Positions 1-5,885 of a stretch of DNA of 8,625 bases are shown here, one piece after another. The stretch spans positions 1 to 8,625 of the forward strand of contig JAGGYP010000101.1 of the NCBI GenBank assembly GCA_021162485.1. The letters run 5' to 3'. Under the pieces are notes generated by a model. That model was not told where the DNA came from, ran no database searches, and saw only the letters and a program-made list of their open reading frames with translations. The translations under genes and the position numbers were made by a program. How positions within the stretch are numbered: position 1 is the stretch's first letter; each line of letters starts with the position of its first letter. This stretch comes from Thermoplasmata archaeon. GTDB lineage: Archaea; Thermoplasmatota; E2; DHVEG-1; B8-G13.

Positions 1-2
1 AT

Positions 3-7
3 GGAGG
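3..7 (+). promoter_or_regulatory. Shine-Dalgarno site for the 75-residue protein
   Basis: GGAGG lies seven bases upstream of the TTG at 15. This is a strong archaeal-type ribosome-binding site and is the reason for choosing the TTG start. The reading frame itself stays open to the left edge of the window, so a longer protein cannot be fully excluded. Confidence 0.6.
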
Positions 8-14
8 AAAAAAA

Positions 15-242
15 TTGGTAGAATTTGAAACCGTAAGGGCAAAAGAAGTAAATTTTGGAAAAAACAACTTCATAGAAGTTGCAAGGAAGAAAGCAAAGAC
101 ACCTGAAGGTGAGAACGAATTTATCTCGATATCAAGAGGATATCATCTCCCAGATGGTAGAAAGAAATGGAAAGCTTCTATTGCCCTTCCTCAAGAAAAA
201 GAAAAATTGGAAGAAATTGCTGATTTGATAGTTACTCTATAA
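15..242 (+). CDS. Small PC4-like protein (possible ssDNA-binding), 75 aa
   Basis: A 75-residue soluble protein starting at TTG and ending in TAA, with no signal peptide or membrane segment. The pattern looks like a four-strand sheet followed by a helix: a strand around NNFIEVAR (residues 17-24), a strand around EFISISRGY (35-43), a basic DGRKKWK turn (47-53), a strand around ASIALP (54-59), then a charged helix (60-75). This order and the R-Y-x-x-x-DG-x-x-x-x-K pattern resemble the PC4/Sub1 transcriptional coactivator fold, whose members bind single-stranded DNA. The resemblance is by eye and the family is not certain; it may be an archaeal conserved hypothetical of another kind. A hairpin terminator follows directly, so the transcript ends here. 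The first 14 bases hold no gene of their own. Confidence 0.6.
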   Translation: MVEFETVRAKEVNFGKNNFIEVARKKAKTPEGENEFISISRGYHLPDGRKKWKASIALPQEKEKLEEIADLIVTL

Positions 243-256
243 AACCTTTGGAATAG

Positions 257-295
257 GGAGAAAAAACATCAAATTTTTTCTCCTTTTAATTTTTT
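257..295 (+). terminator. Hairpin plus T-tract terminator
   Basis: GGAGAAAAAA (257-266) and TTTTTTCTCC (274-283) are perfect 10-base inverted arms around a 7-base loop. They are followed by a T-rich run (284-295) interrupted only by AA. The site begins 15 bases after the stop of the 75-residue gene. The lower stem is G/C-rich enough to fold, and the T-tract is the usual archaeal termination signal. Confidence 0.7.
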
Positions 296-297
296 CG

Positions 298-307
298 TTA
301 ATTTAAA
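298..307 (+). promoter_or_regulatory. TATA-like box for the lipoprotein gene
   Basis: TTAATTTAAA is centred about 32 bases before the ATG at 335. That spacing would place transcription start a few bases before the ATG, giving a leaderless or nearly leaderless message. This agrees with the absence of a ribosome-binding site in front of that ATG. Confidence 0.4.
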
Positions 308-334
308 GTAGATTCAGTAAATTATTTGTTTTTT

Positions 335-1060
335 ATGGGATTTAAGTCAACTGCCTTATTATTTGCAACTGCTATAGTATGTATTTCTATCTTATCTGGG
401 TGTTTGGAAATCAGAGAAGCATATATAGATGATGTCTACCTTAGTAACTGGAAATTAATAGCAACAAATGAAACTAGTGAATTTTTTGGCTTGGGAAAAT
501 GGATAACAAAAGAATATGCATATAAAGATAATGATTTTCCTGCGTTTCTATGTATAACAACTATCAAAACCTTGTTACTAATGAGTGAAAATGATCTCAA
601 AAAGATGGTGTTTGAGGATCTTTTAAAAGATTTAGAAAAACAGGGTGTAAAAGTAGATGAGAATAGTATAAAAGAAGGTTCTAGGAAAATGGGATTAGGA
701 CATATTACGAATTATATAGTCTGTAATGGCAGCATTTCAAAAGAGTTTGAAAAGTTAAACCTTCTGGGCAAGAAAATCAAATTATTTTTCAACCTTAAAG
801 ATGGAATCATGGAGTTTAAAGCGAATGAAACTGTAAAGATCTTAGCAGAGGTTTGGAATTGTAAGGAATCTGGCGTTTCCGTGATATGTCTCGGTGTTGC
901 TCAGATTACACAGCATGGTCTGGTATTTGTTTACGAGAATAGTACAGCATGGAAAGAAATGGTAGGTGATCCATATGGTACATTCATGGATCCCTTTTCG
1001 AGGGAGAAAATATATGGCAATAATGGTCTAGTTTATAATGTAATTTGTCATTCAAAATAA
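335..1060 (+). CDS. Uncharacterised secreted lipoprotein, 241 aa
   Basis: The N-terminus is a lipoprotein signal peptide: a short basic start (MGFKS), a hydrophobic core (residues 7-20) and a lipobox LSGC with the lipidated cysteine at 23. The mature protein of about 219 residues should sit on the outer face of the cytoplasmic membrane. It has no further membrane span and mixes strand-like stretches with one charged helical segment (about 85-105). Four more cysteines (73, 130, 176 and 185) and one near the C-terminus (238) could allow disulfides. The C-terminal part carries an aromatic, glycine-rich GDPYGTFMDPF stretch (211-221). I do not recognise the family. ATG 335 is preferred over the in-frame TTG at 326 because it gives a normal signal peptide and correct spacing to the TATA-like box. 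It converges on the UPF0179 gene with only four bases between the stops. Confidence 0.8.
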   Translation: MGFKSTALLFATAIVCISILSGCLEIREAYIDDVYLSNWKLIATNETSEFFGLGKWITKEYAYKDNDFPAFLCITTIKTLLLMSENDLKKMVFEDLLKDLEKQGVKVDENSIKEGSRKMGLGHITNYIVCNGSISKEFEKLNLLGKKIKLFFNLKDGIMEFKANETVKILAEVWNCKESGVSVICLGVAQITQHGLVFVYENSTAWKEMVGDPYGTFMDPFSREKIYGNNGLVYNVICHSK

Positions 1061-1064
1061 TAAT

Positions 1065-1487
1065 CTATTCTCTAAGCTCTACCTTATTTAGTTTTTTACC
1101 AACCGGACAATCTATTTTTTCTATTATTTTTGCAACTGTATACTTTTTATCTCGTTGTATAGCCATTGGGTTGCATATCATATAATTGTCACAAGCTCTA
1201 TGAGGACATTCGGTGTCTATTTTTAGAGTAGCGCCTTCTACAAATTTTGTATCAACCGCTGCAATTAAAGGTAGTTCCTCGACCTCTACTACTCTAACCC
1301 CTTTTTCATAAACACCGCAGTCATGATGCTTATCTCTGATTTTTTTTATTCTATATCTTCCACCTTTTTTGAGATTAAAACATGCCGTTTTTAATTTACA
1401 GTTTTTACATTCATTATTTGGTCCCAGGTAGATGAATTCTAAATTTTCTTTTGCAAGTTTTTCGCCAATTAATGTTACAAGTGGCAT
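1065..1487 (-). CDS. UPF0179 family protein, eight-cysteine putative metalloprotein, 140 aa
   Basis: This matches the archaeal UPF0179 family in length and in its opening (MPLVTLIGEKLA). The function is unknown. It has eight cysteines in two sets: C27, C30, C36, C57 and C94, C99, C105, C127. Each set runs C-x(2 or 4)-C-x5-C-x(20 or 21)-C and is followed by similar residues (a Y-x-I/V-x-x-I strand before the last cysteine, then basic residues and V-E), so the protein looks like an internal duplication. Each set has the right number of ligands for one Zn or one Fe-S cluster; this is inferred, not known. It is cytosolic, with no signal or membrane segment. Its ATG lies two bases after the egsA stop, with a GTGAT ribosome-binding-like sequence inside the end of egsA, so the two genes are almost certainly cotranscribed. 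It ends in TAG. Confidence 0.9.
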   Translation of the reverse strand: MPLVTLIGEKLAKENLEFIYLGPNNECKNCKLKTACFNLKKGGRYRIKKIRDKHHDCGVYEKGVRVVEVEELPLIAAVDTKFVEGATLKIDTECPHRACDNYMICNPMAIQRDKKYTVAKIIEKIDCPVGKKLNKVELRE

Positions 1488-1489
1488 CT

Positions 1490-2548
1490 CTATATCACTT
1501 CTGTCGTTTTTGCAACCTTTATAGCAGCTTCCTTTGTTAAACCTTTCTCTCCTAAGATAGTATATCTTTCGGGTCTTATTTCTTGTGCATGCATAAGTGC
1601 TTCGATAATCTTTTTCTTTGGTATACCAAGCTCTTTAGCATTTGTTGGCGCCCCTATTTTTTTGAGAGTATCTCTTATTAACCTCCAATCTTCACCATGA
1701 AGGTACATCATCATTATAGCACCAACACCGCATTGCTCACCATGCATTGCTTTACCAGGTGCTATCTTATCTAGCATGTGTGAAAACATATGTTCTGCAC
1801 CACTGGTTGGTCTTGAATTTCCAGCTACGCTCATTGCTACGCCAGAGACTATCATTGTTTTTGCACCAATCCAGGCAGATTCTTCTTCATTGGGTTTTAT
1901 ATAGTCTGCATTCTCTATTATTGTTTTTGCTGCGGTTTCAGACAAAGCAGCTGCATAACTGCTATATTCCTCGTTTTTAAGCCTGTGTGCTAATTGCCAA
2001 TCCTTTAACGCAGATAGATTAGAGATAACATCTGCACAGCCCGATGCAAGCATTCTGTAGGGTGCTTTTACTATAACAGAGGTGTCAGCAACAACTGCTA
2101 ATGGTGCAACGGCAGGGATAGATGCAGAGCCTTTTTTATTTTTGAGAGAAGCACCTGGTGAGGCTATGCCATCATGAGAAGCCGCGGTTGGTACACTTAT
2201 AAAAGGCTTAGAAAGATTATATGCAGCCATCTTGGTGACATCTATGACAGTTCCCCCGCCGACACTTAGCAAAAAATTAATCTTATTTTTTCTAGAGAAA
2301 GATTCCACCTTTTTAACCTCTTTAAGTGTTGCTGAAGAGATATCTATTTGCTTTACTGTATAACCACCTTTCCTCAGAAGTCTAGTAACTTTATTCCCAA
2401 GTATTTTTCTTGTAATTTTATCCTCGACAATGAGAGCGTTGCCATGGACTATCCTATCACAAAGTTCTGCTATCTGCTCACTAGCATTATGTCCTACTAG
2501 CACATCTCTAGGAAATATCATTTCTTTTATTTTCTTTAACTGAGACAT
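1490..2548 (-). CDS. egsA: sn-Glycerol-1-phosphate dehydrogenase, 352 aa
   Basis: EgsA reduces dihydroxyacetone phosphate to sn-glycerol-1-phosphate with NADH or NADPH (EC 1.1.1.261), the committed step that gives archaeal ether lipids their backbone stereochemistry. Seen in the sequence: the nucleotide-binding SVGGGTVIDVTK (95-106), the VPTAASHDGIASP substrate-side motif (119-131), and the three expected Zn ligands D173 (in GCADVIS), H253 (in SGAEHMFSH) and H269 (in AMHGEQCG). At 352 residues it is full length, and none of the key residues is missing. The enzyme is cytosolic. It starts at an ATG with no clear ribosome-binding site, and a TATA-like box about 35 bases upstream suggests a very short leader. 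It is the first gene of a two-gene unit with the UPF0179 gene and is divergent from the DUF63 gene. Related bacterial AraM and glycerol dehydrogenases share the fold, but the motifs and archaeal setting favour EgsA. Confidence 0.96.
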   Translation of the reverse strand: MSQLKKIKEMIFPRDVLVGHNASEQIAELCDRIVHGNALIVEDKITRKILGNKVTRLLRKGGYTVKQIDISSATLKEVKKVESFSRKNKINFLLSVGGGTVIDVTKMAAYNLSKPFISVPTAASHDGIASPGASLKNKKGSASIPAVAPLAVVADTSVIVKAPYRMLASGCADVISNLSALKDWQLAHRLKNEEYSSYAAALSETAAKTIIENADYIKPNEEESAWIGAKTMIVSGVAMSVAGNSRPTSGAEHMFSHMLDKIAPGKAMHGEQCGVGAIMMMYLHGEDWRLIRDTLKKIGAPTNAKELGIPKKKIIEALMHAQEIRPERYTILGEKGLTKEAAIKVAKTTEVI

Positions 2549-2576
2549 AAATCTTACATTTTAAGTAAAACGAGGA

Positions 2577-2593
2577 TTTAATATATTATTTTT
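2577..2593. promoter_or_regulatory. Shared palindromic TATA-like element between egsA and DUF63 gene
   Basis: The 71-base gap between the divergent starts contains one strong A/T box, TTTAATATATTATTTTT, with a palindromic core AATATATT (2580-2587). The core lies about 35 bases from both the egsA ATG (2548) and the DUF63 start (2620). Usual TATA-to-start spacing would give leaders of about ten bases on each side. The same box may therefore direct transcription both ways, although separate overlapping boxes are possible. Confidence 0.45.
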
Positions 2594-2594
2594 G

Positions 2595-2610
2595 CTTTCA
2601 TTTTTGAAAG
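2595..2610 (+). repeat. Inverted repeat just upstream of the DUF63 ribosome-binding site
   Basis: CTTTCATTTTTGAAAG has perfect 6-base arms around a TTTT loop. It ends at the first base of GGAGAT and overlaps the expected transcription start. It could be an operator half-site pair, or a chance structure in A/T-rich DNA. Confidence 0.35.
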
Positions 2611-2615
2611 GAGAT
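2610..2615 (+). promoter_or_regulatory. Shine-Dalgarno site deciding a TTG start
   Basis: AAAGGAGAT ends four bases before the TTG at 2620. The next in-frame ATG, at 2635, would be nineteen bases away, too far for this site. The ribosome-binding site therefore favours the TTG start for the DUF63 protein. Confidence 0.6.
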
Positions 2616-2619
2616 ACCA

Positions 2620-3834
2620 TTGAACAAAAAATTTATGGAGAAAAACAAATATAAAATTATACTATTTACCCTGATTTCTATTGTTTTAATTATATCATTG
2701 GGATTAACTTTCGCACCGCGCTTATTCTATGATCAATGGATATGGAAACATTATGTTGGTCCCCTGGTTGCAGATGCAGTTGGGCATAATGTTGAACATA
2801 ATGGTGTAGTAGCAAATGAGGGTTACACTCTACTATCAGAGATAACATATGGTATAATATTAGTTTTGGCTCTTTATTTCATATACAAACTTTTGAAAAA
2901 ACTGGATGTAAATATCGATGGCTATTTTTGTATAGCCCTGTTACCCTACATATTGTTTGGGCCGGTTAGTAGAGTATTAGAAGATTCGAATTTCTTTAAA
3001 ATACCCATAGCTTATTTGTTTATTTCTCCACTTATCTATTTCCTAATTGGTTTCTATACCATTTTTATTCTTGTCTTGGGAAAATATATGGAGAAAAGGT
3101 CTTCTAAGAAAAAATCTTTTTTGAATGCAGTTTTTCCTTTTATTCTATTTTTATTGATAATAAACGGATTATATGCAGTTTTATGGGTGAATAAATCTAT
3201 TTTTTTCTCTTATGATTTAAATCCAATTGTTTTATGGTTCTCATCTGGATTGGCTCTATTACTAGTTTATTTCAAATTTGTTAAGGGTGGGAAAATAGAT
3301 TTCAATTACATCTTATTTTCTGGTGGTCTCTTGCTTATCCTGCCATCTGCGTATCTTATTGGGTTATGGCTCGCTGGTTGTAGATGGAGTTTTTCACATG
3401 GAACATATCTAAATGTTTTACTTGCGGTTGTTTCCTTCTCATTGTTGATAACACTCCTATTCTACATATTTTCCTATCTTACAAAGAAAAAGAATCTAAA
3501 GCCATATAGAGACCCTGTTAATCTTATTATGATATTTGGTCATATGCTGGATGGTCTTACAAGCTGGTTTAGTTTGAAAGATCCGCTAGGATTAGGATTA
3601 CCATTATATGGAGAAAAGCATCCTATACCAAATCTCCTTATGAGCATATGGGGACCTCTCTACCCAATCACAAAATTTATTCTCATTGTAATGATAATAT
3701 ATCTGATAGATGTTTACTACAAAGATGAATTCAAGAAAGCTCCTTTGGTTGCTGGTTTGTTGAAGATTTGTATAATAATTCTTGGTTTTGCACCTGGCAC
3801 CAGGGATATATTAAGAGTTGTTATGGGCGTCTAG
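2620..3834 (+). CDS. DUF63 family multi-pass membrane protein, 404 aa
   Basis: An archaeal integral membrane protein of the DUF63 family, recognised from FGPVSRVLED (113-122), GHMLDGLTSW (307-316), YGEKHPIPN (330-338), GPLYPITK (345-352) and GFAPGTRDILRV (389-400). The function is unknown. About ten hydrophobic spans are visible, roughly at 12-31, 70-92, 104-118, 128-155, 169-190, 203-220, 229-252, 263-287, 346-365 and 376-392. Charged or polar residues sit in or beside the spans (R118, E121, D122, H308, D311, E332, H334, K352, R395, D396). This suggests a membrane enzyme or transporter rather than a scaffold, which is inference. It starts at TTG with a good ribosome-binding site. The gene is divergent from egsA across a shared promoter region, so a link to membrane lipids is possible but unproven. 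It converges with the radical SAM gene and overlaps its end by 14 bases. Confidence 0.88.
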   Translation: MNKKFMEKNKYKIILFTLISIVLIISLGLTFAPRLFYDQWIWKHYVGPLVADAVGHNVEHNGVVANEGYTLLSEITYGIILVLALYFIYKLLKKLDVNIDGYFCIALLPYILFGPVSRVLEDSNFFKIPIAYLFISPLIYFLIGFYTIFILVLGKYMEKRSSKKKSFLNAVFPFILFLLIINGLYAVLWVNKSIFFSYDLNPIVLWFSSGLALLLVYFKFVKGGKIDFNYILFSGGLLLILPSAYLIGLWLAGCRWSFSHGTYLNVLLAVVSFSLLITLLFYIFSYLTKKKNLKPYRDPVNLIMIFGHMLDGLTSWFSLKDPLGLGLPLYGEKHPIPNLLMSIWGPLYPITKFILIVMIIYLIDVYYKDEFKKAPLVAGLLKICIIILGFAPGTRDILRVVMGV

Positions 3835-4708
3835 TTGCTCTGCCCTCAAACTCTTCTGGCAAAGCACAACATGCATCTATCTTTTTGATTTTATAACCCA
3901 TTTCCATAGCTTTTTTTAAAGTTGACTCTAGAGGTATTTCCATTCTTGTAACACCGGCTTCTAAGGCAGCTTCTTCCAGGTTTATTCTATAGCTATTTCT
4001 AGGGCGCATGCATCCTAGAGAAAGCTCTAAATTTGGGAATAATTCTCTTGCTTTGGCGATAATTTTTTTAACATTCTCAGAACCTGGAGGAGGGATATTT
4101 TCATATGGTGTTCCTGGAGTGGGTCTAAGAACAATAAAAACCATAACAGATGGTTTACAGTTCTCTTTAACTATCTCCAATGCCCTCTCTTCACCAATCA
4201 CTCTGCCTTTATGTAACCCAATGCAAATATGAGGTACTATGTGTTTAACACCAGCATTTTGAAGATTTCTAAAAGTCTCTGCATAGGTTTCAATAGTTGC
4301 ATCCAAACCAGAAACTTCTCTTATAGTCTCATTTGATCCCATACATTCCATAGATGCAATGTCAACACTTGCATCTGCAATACCTTTTGCCAGTTCCTCA
4401 TCTACTAACCCAGTATGAAGTTTAACAACAAGATTAGTCTCTTCTTTAATTTTTTTAATTATAGGCAAAAATCTTCTAAGGTTTAACATCTCCCCTCTCT
4501 TATTACAGCCTCCGCTTAAAAGTATGCCAATTCCACCTTTATCATCAATTTTTTTGCAAAATTTTAATAACTGCTCAGGTTTTGTATAGCCTTGCATATC
4601 ATTAAGATAAACCCTGCTACAATGTTTACAATTTAATAGACAAGTATTTCCAGACATGGATACAGATGGAAACTTTGGCCATACATAGTATGCCTTAAAT
4701 GTTTTCAT
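3821..4708 (-). CDS. Radical SAM protein, biotin synthase-like; candidate lipoyl synthase subunit, 295 aa
   Basis: The radical SAM [4Fe-4S] motif is C23-x3-C27-x2-C30 (CLLNCKHC). LLSGG (63-67) occupies the SAM-binding GGE-like position, and RPTPGTPYE (195-203) and GCMRPR (232-237) follow. It resembles archaeal proteins annotated as uncharacterised biotin synthase homologues (the COG1856 type). Established knowledge: in Thermococcus kodakarensis two biotin-synthase-like radical SAM proteins, LipS1 and LipS2, together insert the two sulfurs of lipoate. I believe this gene belongs to that broad group but cannot say which subunit, and no partner is in the window. Extra cysteines near the C-terminus (C233, C280, C281) and C68 could hold an auxiliary cluster used as sulfur donor. 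It overlaps the upstream homocitrate synthase-like gene by four bases (ATGA) and shares a transcript with lplA, which supports a lipoate role. Another radical SAM reaction remains possible. Confidence 0.8.
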   Translation of the reverse strand: MKTFKAYYVWPKFPSVSMSGNTCLLNCKHCSRVYLNDMQGYTKPEQLLKFCKKIDDKGGIGILLSGGCNKRGEMLNLRRFLPIIKKIKEETNLVVKLHTGLVDEELAKGIADASVDIASMECMGSNETIREVSGLDATIETYAETFRNLQNAGVKHIVPHICIGLHKGRVIGEERALEIVKENCKPSVMVFIVLRPTPGTPYENIPPPGSENVKKIIAKARELFPNLELSLGCMRPRNSYRINLEEAALEAGVTRMEIPLESTLKKAMEMGYKIKKIDACCALPEEFEGRATRRP

Positions 4709-5835
4709 AGATTTTCCATCCTAATTTTATCAACAAGCTCTATAAACTCCTCATCTGTGACTATTCCTTTTTTCTCCCCTAAATCCTTGATTTTCTCTAG
4801 TAAAATGTTTTTTTCAAAACCATTCAAGGATACCCCTAGGGTTTCTAGTTTGTGATCTATTATTGTATGACCAGTATGTTTACCTAACAAAATCCTTCCT
4901 TTGTTGCCAACTGATTCTGGAGAAATTGGTTCATAGGTGAAAGGATTTTTTAAAACAGCTGCAACATGGATTCCAGACTCATGTGTAAAAGCATTCTCCC
5001 CTATCAAGGGATGATGTTTTGATAATTTTATCCCTGTAAACCTACAGACCATCTCTGCCAGCTCATGTAATTTTTCTGTTTTTATACCCAAATCCCTATT
5101 ATAAAGGTATTTAAGAGTGCAAACCAATTGCTCCAGGGGAACATTTCCTCCTCTTTCACCTATGCCTCCAACAGTCACACATAGATGGTTTGCACCTGCA
5201 TGCAGTGCTGTTAAAGCATTATATAACGCCAGGCCAAAATCATTATGAAGATGGGCAGAAATAGGAATATTTCCAAGTTTCTTTTTCATGTTTGAAAACA
5301 GATAATAAATGGCTTGTGGGTTTGCACATCCAACTGTATCTGTAAAACCTATTCTTCTTGCACCATTTTTAACAGCAATATCTGACAGTATTTCGAGCCT
5401 TTTTATAGGAGTTCTCGTACTATCCTCTGTGCTAAAACTTGGGATTGCACCATGATCTATTACATATTGAACGCTTTCCTCAACCATATTTTTAATTTCT
5501 TCCTCCCTTAGTTTCAATTTATACCTGATATGTAAAGGTGAAGATGCTATAAAAAGCAGGATAAGATCTGCCTCACTTTCTATTGCTGCATCAATATCTT
5601 CTTTTTTCAATCTAGACAGAGTCAATATTTTTGCATCAAGTCCCTCTTTTTTAACAGATTTAACGATGTTAAACTCATTTTTTGATGAACCGGGGAAACC
5701 AGCTTCTATTTCTGGTATGCCTATTTCATCTAACATTTTTGCTATCTCTATTTTCTCATCAGGGGAAAAGGAAATACCCGGCATTTGTTCTCCATCACGT
5801 AGAGTGCTATCATAGAGTACTATCTTCTCAGGCAA
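4705..5835 (-). CDS. Homocitrate synthase/AksA-like 2-oxoacid chain-elongating enzyme, 376 aa
   Basis: A DRE-TIM metallolyase that condenses acetyl-CoA with a 2-oxoacid. Seen: STLRDGEQ (10-17, catalytic R13 and metal ligand D14), ASSPLH (97-102), STEDSTRT (135-142), the metal ligands H195 and H197 in HLHNDFG, GGIGERGGN (223-231) and HESGIH (285-290). It lacks the C-terminal LeuA regulatory domain, so at 376 residues it fits homocitrate synthase, NifV or AksA rather than the roughly 500-residue isopropylmalate or citramalate synthases. The glycine loop reads GGIGERGGN where isopropylmalate synthase and AksA usually have NGIGERAGN, so the substrate is uncertain. TTG at 5835 is chosen because the protein then begins just before the conserved strand; no ATG lies upstream in this open frame, and no clear ribosome-binding site is seen. 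It ends in TGA, overlapping the radical SAM start, and follows the PhzF gene after 50 bases containing a palindrome. It could serve lysine or coenzyme B synthesis or, as inferred from its neighbours, a lipoate precursor. Confidence 0.85.
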   Translation of the reverse strand: MPEKIVLYDSTLRDGEQMPGISFSPDEKIEIAKMLDEIGIPEIEAGFPGSSKNEFNIVKSVKKEGLDAKILTLSRLKKEDIDAAIESEADLILLFIASSPLHIRYKLKLREEEIKNMVEESVQYVIDHGAIPSFSTEDSTRTPIKRLEILSDIAVKNGARRIGFTDTVGCANPQAIYYLFSNMKKKLGNIPISAHLHNDFGLALYNALTALHAGANHLCVTVGGIGERGGNVPLEQLVCTLKYLYNRDLGIKTEKLHELAEMVCRFTGIKLSKHHPLIGENAFTHESGIHVAAVLKNPFTYEPISPESVGNKGRILLGKHTGHTIIDHKLETLGVSLNGFEKNILLEKIKDLGEKKGIVTDEEFIELVDKIRMENL

Positions 5836-5860
5836 GCTAAATTTTGTTTCTTCTAAAAAA

Positions 5861-5876
5861 TTGTAAGGGCTTACAA
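5861..5876. promoter_or_regulatory. Candidate operator palindrome upstream of the homocitrate synthase-like gene
   Basis: TTGTAAGGGCTTACAA has perfect 7-base arms and a 2-base centre. It lies 26 to 41 bases before the TTG start of the chain-elongating enzyme, between that gene and the PhzF gene. The two-base centre is too tight for a good RNA hairpin, so a DNA-binding site for a dimeric regulator is more likely than a terminator. No second copy was found by eye in this window. Confidence 0.45.
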
Positions 5877-5885
5877 CACTATCAT

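Noticed and set aside
1..21. Short frame from ATG at position 1 to TAG at 21
   Set aside because: It encodes only six residues and overlaps the GGAGG site; at most it is the tail of a gene outside the window.
326..334. TTG start at 326 for the lipoprotein
   Set aside because: It adds only three residues before the basic signal-peptide start, has no ribosome-binding site and fits the TATA-like box less well than ATG 335.
1747..1980. Plus-strand open frame inside egsA
   Set aside because: It lies wholly antisense to a full-length, well-recognised enzyme and its translation has no family features.
4008..4232. Plus-strand open frame inside the radical SAM gene
   Set aside because: It is antisense to conserved motifs of the real gene and resembles nothing recognisable.
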